Assembly: GCF_010389155.1 (NCBI RefSeq)
Contig: NC_057769.1
Coordinates: 22,692,735 to 22,756,734 of the forward strand
DNA from: Erigeron canadensis
Lineage: Eukaryota > Streptophyta > Magnoliopsida > Asterales > Asteraceae
DNA: 64,000 nucleotides
Direction of reading: 5' to 3'
Shown: positions 45,101 through 57,500 of the stretch, piece after piece
Position numbering within the stretch: position 1 is the stretch's first letter
How the letters are laid out: each line of letters opens with the position of its first letter
The notes under the pieces: generated by a model
What the model was told of the DNA's origin: nothing
The model's input: the letters and a program-made list of their open reading frames with translations, nothing else
The model's database searches: none
Made by a program: the position numbers and the translations under genes

Positions 45101-48100
45101 TAGTCAAAGCTACCAATAAGAAGACGAAGAATGTGTTATCTTTCTACACGATGCCGGAGTACGAGGCATGGAAAGAAAATCTTGGTCACAAAGCTAGGGA
45201 GTACAAAATAAAGTACTATAAGGTTTGTCTATGCACATTATATACAATCGGTTATACCAATAGTTTTTCTACAAGCACCTCTTAAACTTTGTTTATTATA
45301 CAATAGGGGCTGGGAACAAGTAATGGTAAAGAAGGGGCAGAGTATTTTGCTGATCTTGACATGCATAAGAAGGATTTTGTTTGGGCTGATGAAGAGGATG
45401 GTGAGGCAATAGAACTTGCCTTTAGTAAGAAGAAGATTGAGGCCAGAAAGAACTGGCTCCGAGCCCTTCAGGTTTGAACAATTCCAGTTTCTTTTTTTTT
45501 TTTGTTACTTTCGTATTGGTAATTTGGTATCAAGATAGGTGGATCGGGGGTACATTGGGCAATGGTGCAACACTGGTCCGTATTAACATTTCTTTGGGTT
45601 ACATCATGTTCTGCTTTCACTTGAACTCCATTTTGTCAAATTCAGTTATCTATGAAACATAAAGAAAATGATTACCAAAAACAATATTTGTTCAATAACC
45701 TGTGTTTGAATGTATGATACATGTCAAAACACACTTCGGTCCAGTTTTAACTTGTTTTCAAGTTCTGACTTCAATCAATAATGTGTGTAAGTTAACATCT
45801 CTGAATTTAGTATATTTTTGCCAAGATGAAAATTTAGTTACTTGCTGTGCTCTAAATGCAGGCTGGTACCTATTTTGATTCTAAGGAAAAACATATCCCA
45901 TACCGTGACTTCATCAACAAAGAACTTATTCTGTTTTCAATGGCTGATCTTCAAAGATCAATCCCATCTATGGTGGATGGATTGAAACCGGGTCAAAGAA
46001 AGATTCTGTTCTGTGCTTTTAAGAAGCCCATTTTCCAGGAAGTTAAAGTTGCTCAATTCAGTGGCTATGTGTCTGAGCACTCTGCTTATCATCATGGTGA
46101 GCAGAGTCTTGTCAGCACAATCATTGGCATGGCCCAAAACTTTGTGGGCAGTAATAACATTAACCTTCTTTACCCAAGTGGGCAGTTTGGTACCCGCCAG
46201 ATGGTGAGTTAATTATCCTTTTGGATTAGTTTTATACATCTAAATGACTTGCTTTTGTACATTCTCAAAGTTTGGTTGTTTTTGTTTCTAGGGTGGCAAA
46301 GATCATGCAAGTGGCAGATATATCTATACAAGGCTTTCTCCTATCACACGCCATCTCTTCCACAAGGCGGATGAACTGCTGCTTAACTACTTGAATGAAG
46401 ATGGACAATCCATTGAGCCTACCTGGTAAATGTTCATGTTTGCATGCTTGTCAAAGGATATACTTAATTCTGATTATTTTCTTAATAGTTTTTCTAATTA
46501 TCTGTTCTGACAGGTTCATGCCTATCATACCAATGGTATTGGTAAATGGAAGTGAAGGAATTGGGACAGGGTGGAGTTCGTTTATTCCAAATTATAATCC
46601 ACGAGACATTATTGTCAACCTAAGACGCCTCTTGAATGGTGAAGCAATGGTGCCAATGGATCCATGGTACAAATGGTTCAAGGGAACCATTCAGAGGACT
46701 GCATCGAAGGAAACTGGGTACACCACTATAGGAATAATGGAGGAAAAGGAGGATGAAAACGCACTCAGTATTACTGAGCTGCCGATAAGAAGGTGGACTC
46801 AAGAATACAAAGAGTTTTTGGAAGTAGCTTCACTATCCGGGAAAGACAAGGAACCTTTCATCGAGGTGGATATACATTATAAATAAGTTCAACTATATAT
46901 GTCATACATATGTGATGTTTTTGACTTTATATTGGAACCTTTACATTTTGCAGGAGTACATGGCTCATAATGATGATACCACAGTACATTTTGAAGTTAT
47001 CATGACAGCAGATCAAATGAACAAAGCAAAACAAGAGGGTTTGCTGAAGAAATTTAAGCTGACAACTACTTTAAGCACCAGTAACATGCATCTTTTTGAT
47101 GCAAATGGTGTAATTAAGAAGTATGACACCCCTGAACAAAGTAAGCATGGCAATGACTTTTACGATTTAATACCGTTGATTGTAATCTTTGTCGGTTTAT
47201 TGACTGTTCTTTTTGCTTTTTGATTACAGTTCTTGAGGATTTCTTTCACCTTCGTCTTGATTTTTATGAGAAGAGGAAGGTAAGTTGGATAACTATGTAC
47301 TTCAGTTTTTGTAAGAAATGTCTAAATGGGTGACTTGGCCCTTCGGATGATTCAAAACAGATTGGGTTGGACTAATTAAGGAAAAAAAAATAATGATTAT
47401 GTGATAGTTTTGACAGTGTGTTTTGTTTCTTGAGTCTACTCCTATTGAATAATGGTTTTGCCTTACAGACAGCTCTGCTTCGGGAGCTTGGAAAAGCTTC
47501 ATTGCAACTGGAAAACAAAGTGAGGTTTATTCGTGAGGTTGTAGATGGAACACTTGTTGTAAGCAACAGAAAGAAAGTGGATCTGTGTGCTGAACTGAAG
47601 AACAAAGGTTATACACCATTACCGAAAGAGGCTGTTCTAGAAGCATCCGTTGCTGGAGCGGTTGATCATATTGAAGGAAATGAAGAAAATGAAGAGGATG
47701 CTGATGAGGTGGTTGTAGAAGAAGAAAAGCCTCAAGTGACTGCCAGCAAAACGATTCCTGGAACAGAATATGATTATCTGTTGTCCATGGCAATTGGAAC
47801 ATTGACATATGAGAAAATGAAACAGCTATGGGAAGAAAGAGATACAAAGAAGGCAGAGTTTGATGAACTTACGAAGACTCCTTCGAAGTCTTTATGGCTG
47901 CGAGATCTTGATGCCCTTAACAACCAACTTGATGTATGTTGAATTTGCATGAACAAAATCTTCTACAAATCTCGCCTCTTCAAGTTTTAATATTCTTCTC
48001 TGCTTGTTTAATCAGGAACAAGATAAAAGAGATGCTAAAGATGAAGCAGAGAGAAGGAAACAACAAGAAAAGGCACGTGCTAAGGGACCTGGAGGTGGTA

Positions 48101-49298
48101 GGAATGCTAGGAAACCCGCCCGAAAGCCTGCTGCCAAGAAAGCCACCATCACAGAAGTTGCTGAATCAATGGGAACATCGGCTTCTACTGTCATGGAAAC
48201 AGGTATTTTTTGAGAACATGTGTGATGTATGCACTAAAGTTGGCTTCATCACTTTCAAAGCATTTTATGCCCTTTTAATGCACTAAACATTGATTACTTT
48301 CAACACATCCGTTCTGGGTTTTGATGATTATATTTTATAATGGCTTCAGATAATGTTCCCGCTGCAAAGAAAGGAAGAGCCCGAGCAGCAGTTCCAAAGA
48401 AAGCTCCTGCTAAAAGCCAGGTAGGGAAACATTATTTTCATTAATACACTATCGTTGCAATTGCCAACAACTTACAATTGATAACTTATATAATCTATAG
48501 GCAAAAGCTACTTTGGTGGATGAAGATGATGAGGATGAGATTCCATCATTGGCAGATCGCATGGCCAAACAGAATATGCGATCTGAGCAGGATGATGAAA
48601 TTGTTGAGCTGGAAGATCGATTAGCAAGGCATAATATTGAGTCATCTCCTGAACAAGCAGAAGGTAAACCCTTTATATTTTCCTGATTTATGTATAACCA
48701 GGAATGTATGTCGGGACTTGGGATTAACATTATTGATCCGAAAATGACAGAAGCTCCAAAAAAGAAAGCACCTGCAAAAAGAGCTGCTGCTGCTGCAAAA
48801 AAGAAGGCCACCATCGCTGAGATATCTGATGATGAAGATGATGCTGTACTTGAAATGAGTGATGATTCCGACTTTGAAGTTGTAGCCCCACCACCGGAGG
48901 AGAAAAAGAAGGGTGGTCGAAAACCAGCAGCAGCCAAGCAACCAGCTGGGGCAACCAAGAAAAGAGGACCAGCTGCTAAAGCAGCAGGAGCCGGGCAGAG
49001 GTTGATTACTGAAGTTTTGAAACCGGTTGCAGAAGCATCACCTGAAAAGAAGGTGAGGAAGATGAGGCCATCCCCATTCAACAAAAAAAGTGGGTCAATG
49101 TTAGGAAGAATGAATAACAAGAATGGTCAGGAAGACGAAGAAGAGATGGATGCTGCAGGATCAAGTGCTGAAGCTGCAGTAGCAAAAGCAAGACCACAAA
49201 GAGCAAACAAAAAGAAGATGACATATGTTGTGAGTGATTCCGATGAAGACTTAGTAGACGAAGCAACTGAGGATTCTGATTTTGATGACGATGAGTAA
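42195..49298 (+). CDS. TOP2: DNA topoisomerase II
   Basis: Type IIA topoisomerase, which passes one DNA duplex through another with ATP in the nucleus. Exons by my model: 42195-42758, 43553-43830, 43913-43979, 44069-44339, 44412-44608, 44697-44906, 44995-45222, 45307-45471, 45862-46203, 46292-46425, 46514-46865, 46954-47140, 47230-47279, 47469-47933, 48016-48202, 48350-48420, 48501-48663, 48751-49298. All junctions are GT/AG and keep frame; 1492 residues, close to the plant norm of about 1470. GHKL ATPase: DEILVNAADN (near residue 80), NNGDGIP, GGRNGYGAKLAN. The QTK loop lies in DSQTKETL. TOPRIM: ILTEGDSA and MADQDHDGSHIKG. The catalytic Tyr is 784, after Arg 783, in SGRYIYTRLS. The C-terminal 300 residues are Lys/Ala- and acid-rich with nuclear-localisation-like KKKAPAKR and a PSPFNKKSGS motif. 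Looks intact. Confidence 0.95.
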
Positions 49299-50376
49299 GT
49301 GTCATTTTGTGGTCTGGTTGTTCTAACTTTGAATTAGAAATGGTGGGAAAAGTTAGCTTGTTTTCCTGAACTTTAGGAATGTGTTGTTAATGTTGTGCTG
49401 TGTTGCCATTGGCTCTTAATGAAAATAACATTGCCTAGCAGGTAATTTTTTAGATCCATCCATCTTATATATCTCATTGAAAGTTTCTTCATACTAAGCT
49501 ATTGAATATCTTTTTAATATCAAAATTGATATGGACATTGAAAGTTAACAAATTAGAAAATGTTTCAACTTTTGTGAAAGTATTTGGCACTTAATTTTGC
49601 AAAAACATATTAATATTTGTATTTATTAACCAGAAAAAGTGGATATATAACAAATTATATTATTTTATTAAGTGTTTTAGACTCGTGTTTACCTTTTCGT
49701 TTGAATCTTTAACAAAAGTCTTCACATTTATTTTCTAGTTTGTGCCAACTGCCAAGTGTGAAATGTCTACTTTTAAAATAGCATTTTAATTTTATCATTT
49801 CATTCTTGATTTTTTTTTTTTTTACAAAACTGATTGCTAGGTGTATTTATAAGAAATAAAATATGTCTTTTTAATACTCGTATTCATTTAGATTAGATGA
49901 TCATGTAGAAGTTTTTTGAATTTTTTTAACAATTCATTTAATTAAATGTTGTAGAGATATCTTTAATTCAATTTGATCAAACTTCTGATGAATCTGTTCA
50001 TGAAATTCATGAATCAAACTTCTAATTTTTTTTAACACGTGATTCATTTCAAATCTTCCCCATATCACGTTTATGTTGAAATTGAGTATTGTATTTCAAA
50101 TCTTAAAGTTTATGAGGCATTAGGCCAATTCTATAGGTCTAACCTAGTTTGGAGTTGCTTTTTTCTCTTCTTATCTATTTGTTTCTTACTCCAAAACCTA
50201 TGGTGCAAATAACTTCCCATTTCTTAGATATTTTTGCTTTCATACATGGCCCATGAGAGAGTCATTGTTCTATCTTTCTCTCTTCAAAAAAAGCCAACTC
50301 AAACACTTGAAAATATCAAAAACCAAAGAAAAAGCCATCACTTGACCGAAAAGTTCAAAACTTTGACACAACCCAA
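49299..50376. other. TOP2 3' flank and intergenic DNA
   Basis: AT-rich. AATGAAAATAACA near 49420 may serve as poly(A) signal of TOP2. A 13-T run lies at 49810-49822. The last 100 bp is the likely 5' UTR of the next gene. Confidence 0.4.
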
Positions 50377-50721
50377 ATGGCTTCATTCTCAATAAGTCCC
50401 TCATTATACACATTAAGATCAAAGATCATAACTAAAGATTTTGTTAACCCCCAAATTAGACCCAACTTTGTGGCTTGCCGAGCCCGGTTTTCGTTTGATG
50501 AAGAAAAGGAAGGCAAGGAAAAGAAACAAAGTTTGATGGATGTGTTTCTGGTTGTAGAGAAGCTTGGCAGAGGATTAAAAGAAAGTATGAGCCCCAAAAG
50601 AAAAGGGGACTGGAAAGATTTGGTGCTCATGAGTCTATCATTTGCTATTTATGTTTATATATCTCAAAAAATTGTATGTGCTTATTGTGCATGGATGTCT
50701 GTTTTTAAGAAACATTGGTAG
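50377..50721 (+). CDS. Small membrane protein, predicted plastid-targeted, unknown function
   Basis: Single exon, 114 residues, ATG in context AAATGGCT. The N-terminus is Ser-rich and nearly free of acidic residues (MASFSISPSLYTLRSKIITK), with a VACRAR motif near residue 32 that looks like a transit-peptide cleavage site. A charged stretch (DEEKEGKEKK) follows, then one membrane segment (DLVLMSLSFAIYVYISQKIV, residues 81-100) and a short Cys-containing tail. Codon use and the conserved-looking KRKGDWKDLVLMSLSFA block support a real gene. I do not recognise a named family, and the targeting is a prediction by eye. Confidence 0.65.
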   Translation: MASFSISPSLYTLRSKIITKDFVNPQIRPNFVACRARFSFDEEKEGKEKKQSLMDVFLVVEKLGRGLKESMSPKRKGDWKDLVLMSLSFAIYVYISQKIVCAYCAWMSVFKKHW

Positions 50722-51531
50722 ATATTGTTAGCAATAACAGCCATCAATTAATGCATAAGATAGTTGATTTGGAATATGTGTTCAGAATTACTCCGTATTA
50801 CTTAGACATACCAATTGTGGTAATTACAGTATATATCATTATGAATCTTTCCATGGAAATGTAAGATACATACAATCTATAAGTTAAAGTCCTAAATATT
50901 TTTGCTCACAATTGCTTTTTCCTATCCCTATGAACTTGACAGAGGTCGTTTTTGTTTCAATTCATCGCCTCATGAAACATTGCAGAGATGGCTTTTGAGA
51001 CGACGATTCATCATAGGTCGGACAGTCAGGATCACCACGCTTTCATAGTTTTACTCACTGATCCACAAATATGCTGTCTTCTCCACCTATTGGTTCTTTA
51101 TTTGATAAGTTACCCTGTATCAGAAATGAATCAATTGAAATAGTATTGGAAATAAATATGCAATTTTACATGTATCATCAGACAATCACAATTATACTTA
51201 AAATCCCTTCTGAACTCAAGAATTACATCCATATCAACTGCTAATTTACACTTTAAGGTGGATTTGTTTTCCCAGTTCGAACGCAAATCTTGCTCCTTAT
51301 ACTTCATATAGGACTAGACTATAACCACATTCAGTAAAACAAAGCTAATATTATAAAAATGTCTATAATCAGAAGTTTATATAAATAAAGACAAGGAATG
51401 TATTACGTTACAACAATATCCTGAAGAACCAGGATTGATCTACAAGTTCTAAACTTTTGCACTCGATTAATACACAGAGTTATTCCTCTCAAATTGTTTG
51501 CATCTATCAACCTAAATATCAATCCTTAAGA
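50722..51531. other. Intergenic region between convergent genes
   Basis: Holds the 3' UTRs of the small + gene and of the TWD1 homologue on -. Nothing else seen. Confidence 0.4.
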
Positions 51532-54500
51532 TCATTCAGTTTTAACCCTTTCACGTGTGAAAATACGCTGGAATAGTGAGAACAGCCATTGCCAAACTAA
51601 AACAAACCAGCTAGTAGCACTCTTGGTGCTTTTAGGTTCGGGTCTTGGTCCAAACAATCCTTTGTAAAGCTCTTTCTGTTTCTGATAAACGACCTTGTCG
51701 TGTTCAGCAAGCACACGCAGTTCTTTTGATATTGCTTTGTCTTCTGGGGCAAACTTACGAGCTTTCAAGAAGTCTTCCCGGGCAGCGTCCGTCTGCCCAA
51801 GTTCAGACTTAGCTTTCCCTCTTCTGAATAGTGCTTTCACGTTGTTTTGATCCTCTGCTAGCACCTAGCAAAGAAAATTAAGTATTAGGTTGGTCAGTAA
51901 CTTGTATGCTGTTGAAAAAATGGGTTGGTTCGGCATGTTGGATATCGGGTCAAAAGATGTGGGCTTTAAGCGTGGGTATGATTACAAAGATGACCTAACA
52001 ATTTTCAGTTATTTGATTTTGGAGGGCTTTTATGAGATTGAATGCTCTTTGGATTACTTTGAACATGTTTGACCAGTTTCCTTTAAGTTAACTCTTTAGT
52101 TTAAATATATATAAAAACCAATCCATTCATAAGTAAATTCAATGATATTGCCACCTCTAAGGTTAAATTGAAAAAAATGTATGAGCTCATTTGGCTTTAA
52201 CTTTAAAACATAAATGTTTTCTTATAAGGTATAGGTGGCCACTTTGACCCATTTATAGCTCTGATGCACGGAAACGGCAAGAAGGTCCTGTCCCACGTAC
52301 CAGAAACTTCCTGGGGACGGAAACGTGTACGGGGACGGCTGGAAACGTTTCCTGGACGTTTCTTGACCGTTTCCTTAAGTCAACGAACGTTTCTTGAACC
52401 GTTTCTATTTTTGGGGACGTTTTTTAAAGGTTTCCAGAAGTCCAAGGGCGTTTCTTGCAAGTTTTCAAGGCGTATTGTGTAAGCTTCTCGCCGGAATCGT
52501 TGACTGTAAACTGTAGTTCGAAGCTTTGCTAGAAGAGACAGCGGGAAAGTTGCACCGGGGGTGGTGGTCTCTGCTGGTGGTGGTTGATAGATCTGTTGAG
52601 AAAGAAAGGGGGAAAAAAGTATTTTATACCCCTATATGTACTATGTGCCAGCTTTTTATTTTTATTTTTGGAATGACAAATATGAGCTGTCATGAACTCA
52701 TGACTAATTATATCTATCTAATTATTTAATATATAGATATTATCTATATCTATCTAATTACTTAATTATTTAATACCAATTATATTTAACTTGTTTTACG
52801 AGTATTTATTAATTAAAGCATAAACTTAAAATAGTTATTTAAACTTATATATGTTTGTTAATATCAACTGATCTTGTATTTAATTTTCTAATTTTGAAGT
52901 ATTATGTTTATATTTTCAAACAATTATGTTAGTTTCAAGTTTTTAATATATTTTTAATTTTTTATTATAGATAATTTTATAAATTATTATTTTTATATAT
53001 AAAACCCCAATAGAAAGTATGGTGTATATTTAATTTTCAATTTCATAACTATACTTTATATTTTTTCATTGCCGTACCCATGCCGTACCCGTTTCTTGAT
53101 TTTTTGAGTTTTGCCGTTTCTCGTTCCCGTATCGTACCCGTTTCCCGTACCAGTTCCCGTGCAACATAGATTTATAGTAGACAGGTTGACTAGGATCATA
53201 CAACATCTTTAATGAAATTTTAGGTTTGAGCAATAAGAAAGAGCCACAGCCAACAGGTGAAACATGTCAGAGGTCTTACAAAGTGTATTCAAGGGTTTAT
53301 AAGACTTGTTAAAAGGTATTGTGGATTGGTAGAACAACCCCAACCTGATACTACCTGTAATTTACTAAAACATTGTCCGTTTTGACTAGTTATCCAATAA
53401 TCTATCTTGCAACCTCTATAGCTTGAGTCTTAGAGAACATATTAAGCCTAGTAAGTAATCAAACTATAACTTCTGTAAAATTTAAGTGGATCAATATTGC
53501 ATTAGACATATACACCCAAGTTCGGGTGGGGGGTTTCAGGACCAAGAAAGGATTACATGACCACATATGTGCCCCAAAAGAAAAGTTCTATGAATGTTCA
53601 AAAAAAATTATTGTGGCGTGTTCACAAAAAGTTTGCTATGGTAGTCATACCCAAGTTAGTAAAGCCAAATACATCTACCATACTTTCCAGCAACAAAAAG
53701 AGTGATTCCATGTATCAAAGATTTTGTTTTAGAATTTAGAAGTCGTAAACGCCTAAACTCTAATGTTAATAACAAGAAAACAGATAATGCAATAACATGA
53801 GAGGTGACAGATCAGACGGGTCAGGTAACAACTCAAAATAGGTACGGAGTCAAACAGACACCCTTTAGTACGAGCCAAAAGGAGTTGGGTTGGGTTGGGT
53901 TGGGTTGAGTTGACACACCAACACTTTTTGCCCCTTTTGTTCTTACTATACTAAACACAGAATTAATGTACTATACACTATTATCAAGCAGAAGCTACCC
54001 ATTTTCAGGCAAGAAGGTTAAATTAGCAACTTCATATAAAATAATCAACAAATGGGATACGTACAATGGTGCATTGAGCTATAGCTTCATCATAGCGCTT
54101 GAGTTTTATCAAACATGCTGCCATGTTAAGGTGACATGGGTTTTTGACTGCCAAAGCCATGTCTTGATACTTGCCAAACAACTGAAACATGAAATCATCA
54201 CCCATGTACGCAATGGCCTAAAATATTCAAGAAACAACCAATATAATTATATTAGAAACGTATTCACGAAAAATTAAATAATAATACAGAGCTGGAGTAG
54301 AATTTTTAGAGGACACGAGTTTAACCATTTCATATTGTTGCATTGCCTCTTCTAGTTTTTCTTCTTTAAACAAATTATTTCCATCCATCCTTCTCCTATC
54401 CGCTGCGCTGATTCTCTCTTCTACTGTCATGTCACTACGAGCTTTCCCCTATACAAACATATGTATTTATTAGGAGAAAGGCAAATTGACTTATGGGTCA

Positions 54501-57500
54501 GGTCAAGTTGGTTTGCAAACAATGTTTGTCTATTTCTGGTTTTCATAAACTAATGCGCCAGATAAAATGAATAAAACTATTTCTTTAGAATATTCTGGCC
54601 TTTTAAATTAAACGATTTAGGAGGTTGATCTAAAGTAACTTTTGACCAGTTGACAAGTTCTGTTATCAAACTTTTATGTGTTTTTTTTTTATTTTATTCA
54701 CTTCAACTGTTAGGGGGAAAACATATCCACATCAAATTTTTGAATAAAATGACTTAGAAGGTATTATTAAAATCACATTTAAGATATACTGTAATTGTAT
54801 AGAAAATTAAACTGTCAGATAATTAACTGGATCCTTACTTCTTTCGTTTCATCAAAACCAACTAGTTCAACTTCATAAATGATATCTGCTTTAGGCGGCA
54901 CATTTGGAAAAGAGAAACTTCCTTCTTCACCATAGCCTAATTCCCAACCAACATGTAAGAGAGCACGCTCGCCTGATTTCATGGAGGAGAGCCCAATTGC
55001 CAATCCTGCCATCTCTTTTTTCTCTGGTATAGAAGAATGGAAGTCAAGGTGTTTTCATCATATCACAACTAAGTGGTTTCAAGTTCGAACCTCCCTAGAT
55101 AAATACTTTGGGGGGGGGGGGGGGGGGTCAGTGCCAGTGGTCTGCCGTCTGTAAATTAGAGTCAAAGTCTCACCATCCCCTAGTAACCTAAATAGAAAAG
55201 CCTCCACCGTGTACCCGTTTATTAGTATTTTATCATCATACAGATTTTCACCACAAAGCCACACTGCTTTGATAGGTTGCAAAAACTAGCATTCTGGACA
55301 GATTCTGGAAATGTAAACATCAAAACAATATATGTACTTCATATGATATCTTGGGCAAAATCGTTTTTTTGCACAAAAGAGGGTGCTCTTTTTCTATTTT
55401 CTAAGAAAAATGAGTCTTTTGTAATGAAAACCAAGTAAGCTGGTTTAAAAAGTCACCCACTTGTTATACAGCTATTAATACAGGTAAAAATATAAGGAGG
55501 TTGACTTAATCAGGTTAACATAATATTCAAGAGGTGGTCAACATAGCTTGGGTAACAGGTCAACATCATATTCACGTAAATGGGTGGTCTGGGAGGTTGG
55601 GTAACAGGTCAACATAGGTCAGGCTGGTCCAAAACACTTTCCTCCAAAGTTCGAGTTTTGCATAAATATTTAATGTGATTACAGCCAGTTAGATCTATTT
55701 CCATCAATGCTAAATTTATGTGCTTGACCTGTTAGTGGTAGAACATAGCCGAACATACCCATTCAGAAGTAGATGGGGTGCATTCGTCACCTTTGATTAT
55801 AGTACATAGCCACATAGGTTAGGAGGTCGGACTTATTTAATCGATCTTACCTTTCCCTAAGACCACTTCAATTAGTTGTAGTTCCTGCCAAGTGTCTTCA
55901 AACTTGTGTTGGGTACTTTCAGTCCATGCTTTGTAGTGCACTGCATCAATAAACGTAGTTATGCAAATTTTATCATGAAGTGATTGACTAAGCCTTTGGA
56001 CCTTAAAAATTGAAAGTGTCCAGAAAAAAAAAAAGGTTAAAGAGTTTGCAACGAGTTAATATACCATGTGACATAATAGTTGCAGTTTCACATATTCATT
56101 TAGAGAACTAATTTTCCATAAAGAACAACAATCTAAACTTCCTTTAGTTATAAGTAAAAACTTTGACCCATTTGTTTGTGAATGGGTTGTTTTGGGTTAT
56201 GTTTATTTCTAAAAGATCAAATGGGTAAAGTTAAAAAGAATTCACTATAGAAGGAAACTGGTAGAATGGTTCAGACGTTGCCCAGAGTGTATTTTAAAAA
56301 TGCAATAACCCTCTTCACTATTTATTCCAAAAATCAAAATTCTGATTTAGCACAATACCAATACTAAATAATTTCATACTCATCTATGACACCCTAAATA
56401 TTTATAGAATTTTTATACAAGAGTGTTTTGAGATAATCTATCCTGTTTTGTCCCATTACCCAAACCATAGATAATTGATTCACTGCAATTTTACAAACAA
56501 TCTATCAACTTTTGTACTCAATCATATGGATTACCATTATACTACCTATTTCTTGCAAGTGCAGAGCTGGAAACGAAAAATTGTATCAGTAAAAAACCAC
56601 ATGAATGAGAATACATAGACTTACAAAAACAAGTTGAATATTTTGATGGCTTGTCACCATGACCTTCCTTAATGACCTGCTTGGTAACCTTTTCATGAAG
56701 GACTTCCACTTCAGTATCGACTTTTGGAGGCCCTTTATCATCTTGAGGAGGTCCGCCGTGCACAAATGAAGATGCTTCTGTCACAATTTCCTCTTCACCA
56801 TCTCGACCTGCATAAAAGGTTACGCTTCAGTTTCTAACAAAAGAAAATCCAATACATGATAATTTCAACATCAAGTGACTGGGTAACATTACCATTAGAC
56901 ATGCCTCCATTTTCACCATCTTGACCTGCAAAGTATACAATATAAGCTTACATCAAACTTCAAAAAGATCACAACTAAAAAAACATATTAAATTTAAGAA
57001 GGTTTAAGTTCTATCCAAAGAGAAGGAGACATCACATGTGATGACATAATTTATAAATTCCATTAGACACATTTACTCTATGTCTGGGACTTTAAACTTA
57101 ATGGGATGGTAAATGGTAAGTGATAATGAATTGGCTTATTTAAATCTTTTTAACTGAGAGTAAGAGTGAAAGAAGTATCGAGTTACCTTTTTTCCAAGAG
57201 AAAAGAAACTACTATCTCCATATATCTTCCATACTCAATAACAGACACATATACTTCTAAGATACCCATATTACCTTTTTGGGAACCATTTTACATAAAG
57301 AAGTAACTTCCATACTCTAAAGCACATTTTAAAATTAATTAACGTTTCTGTTAGACTTAAAAACTTCAAACTTTCTATGGATTTGTGTGATGGAACGAGA
57401 TGCTTAAAATAAAGGAAACTAATGACATGTCTATACAGCACTCGCGTTGATTAGATAGAAGCCGGCAAGATTCCTACATAAAAGTGCTACTTATCCTGGT

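Noticed and set aside
48449..49305. Long antisense frames across the TOP2 tail
   Set aside because: They mirror the Lys/Ala/acid-rich coding repeats of TOP2 on the other strand.
52264..52729. Frames inside the hAT element in TWD1 intron 7
   Set aside because: Encoded by GGAAACG subterminal repeats; no transposase similarity.
53886..53906. GGGTT repeats resembling telomere
   Set aside because: Unit is five bases and only about four copies, not the plant TTTAGGG repeat.
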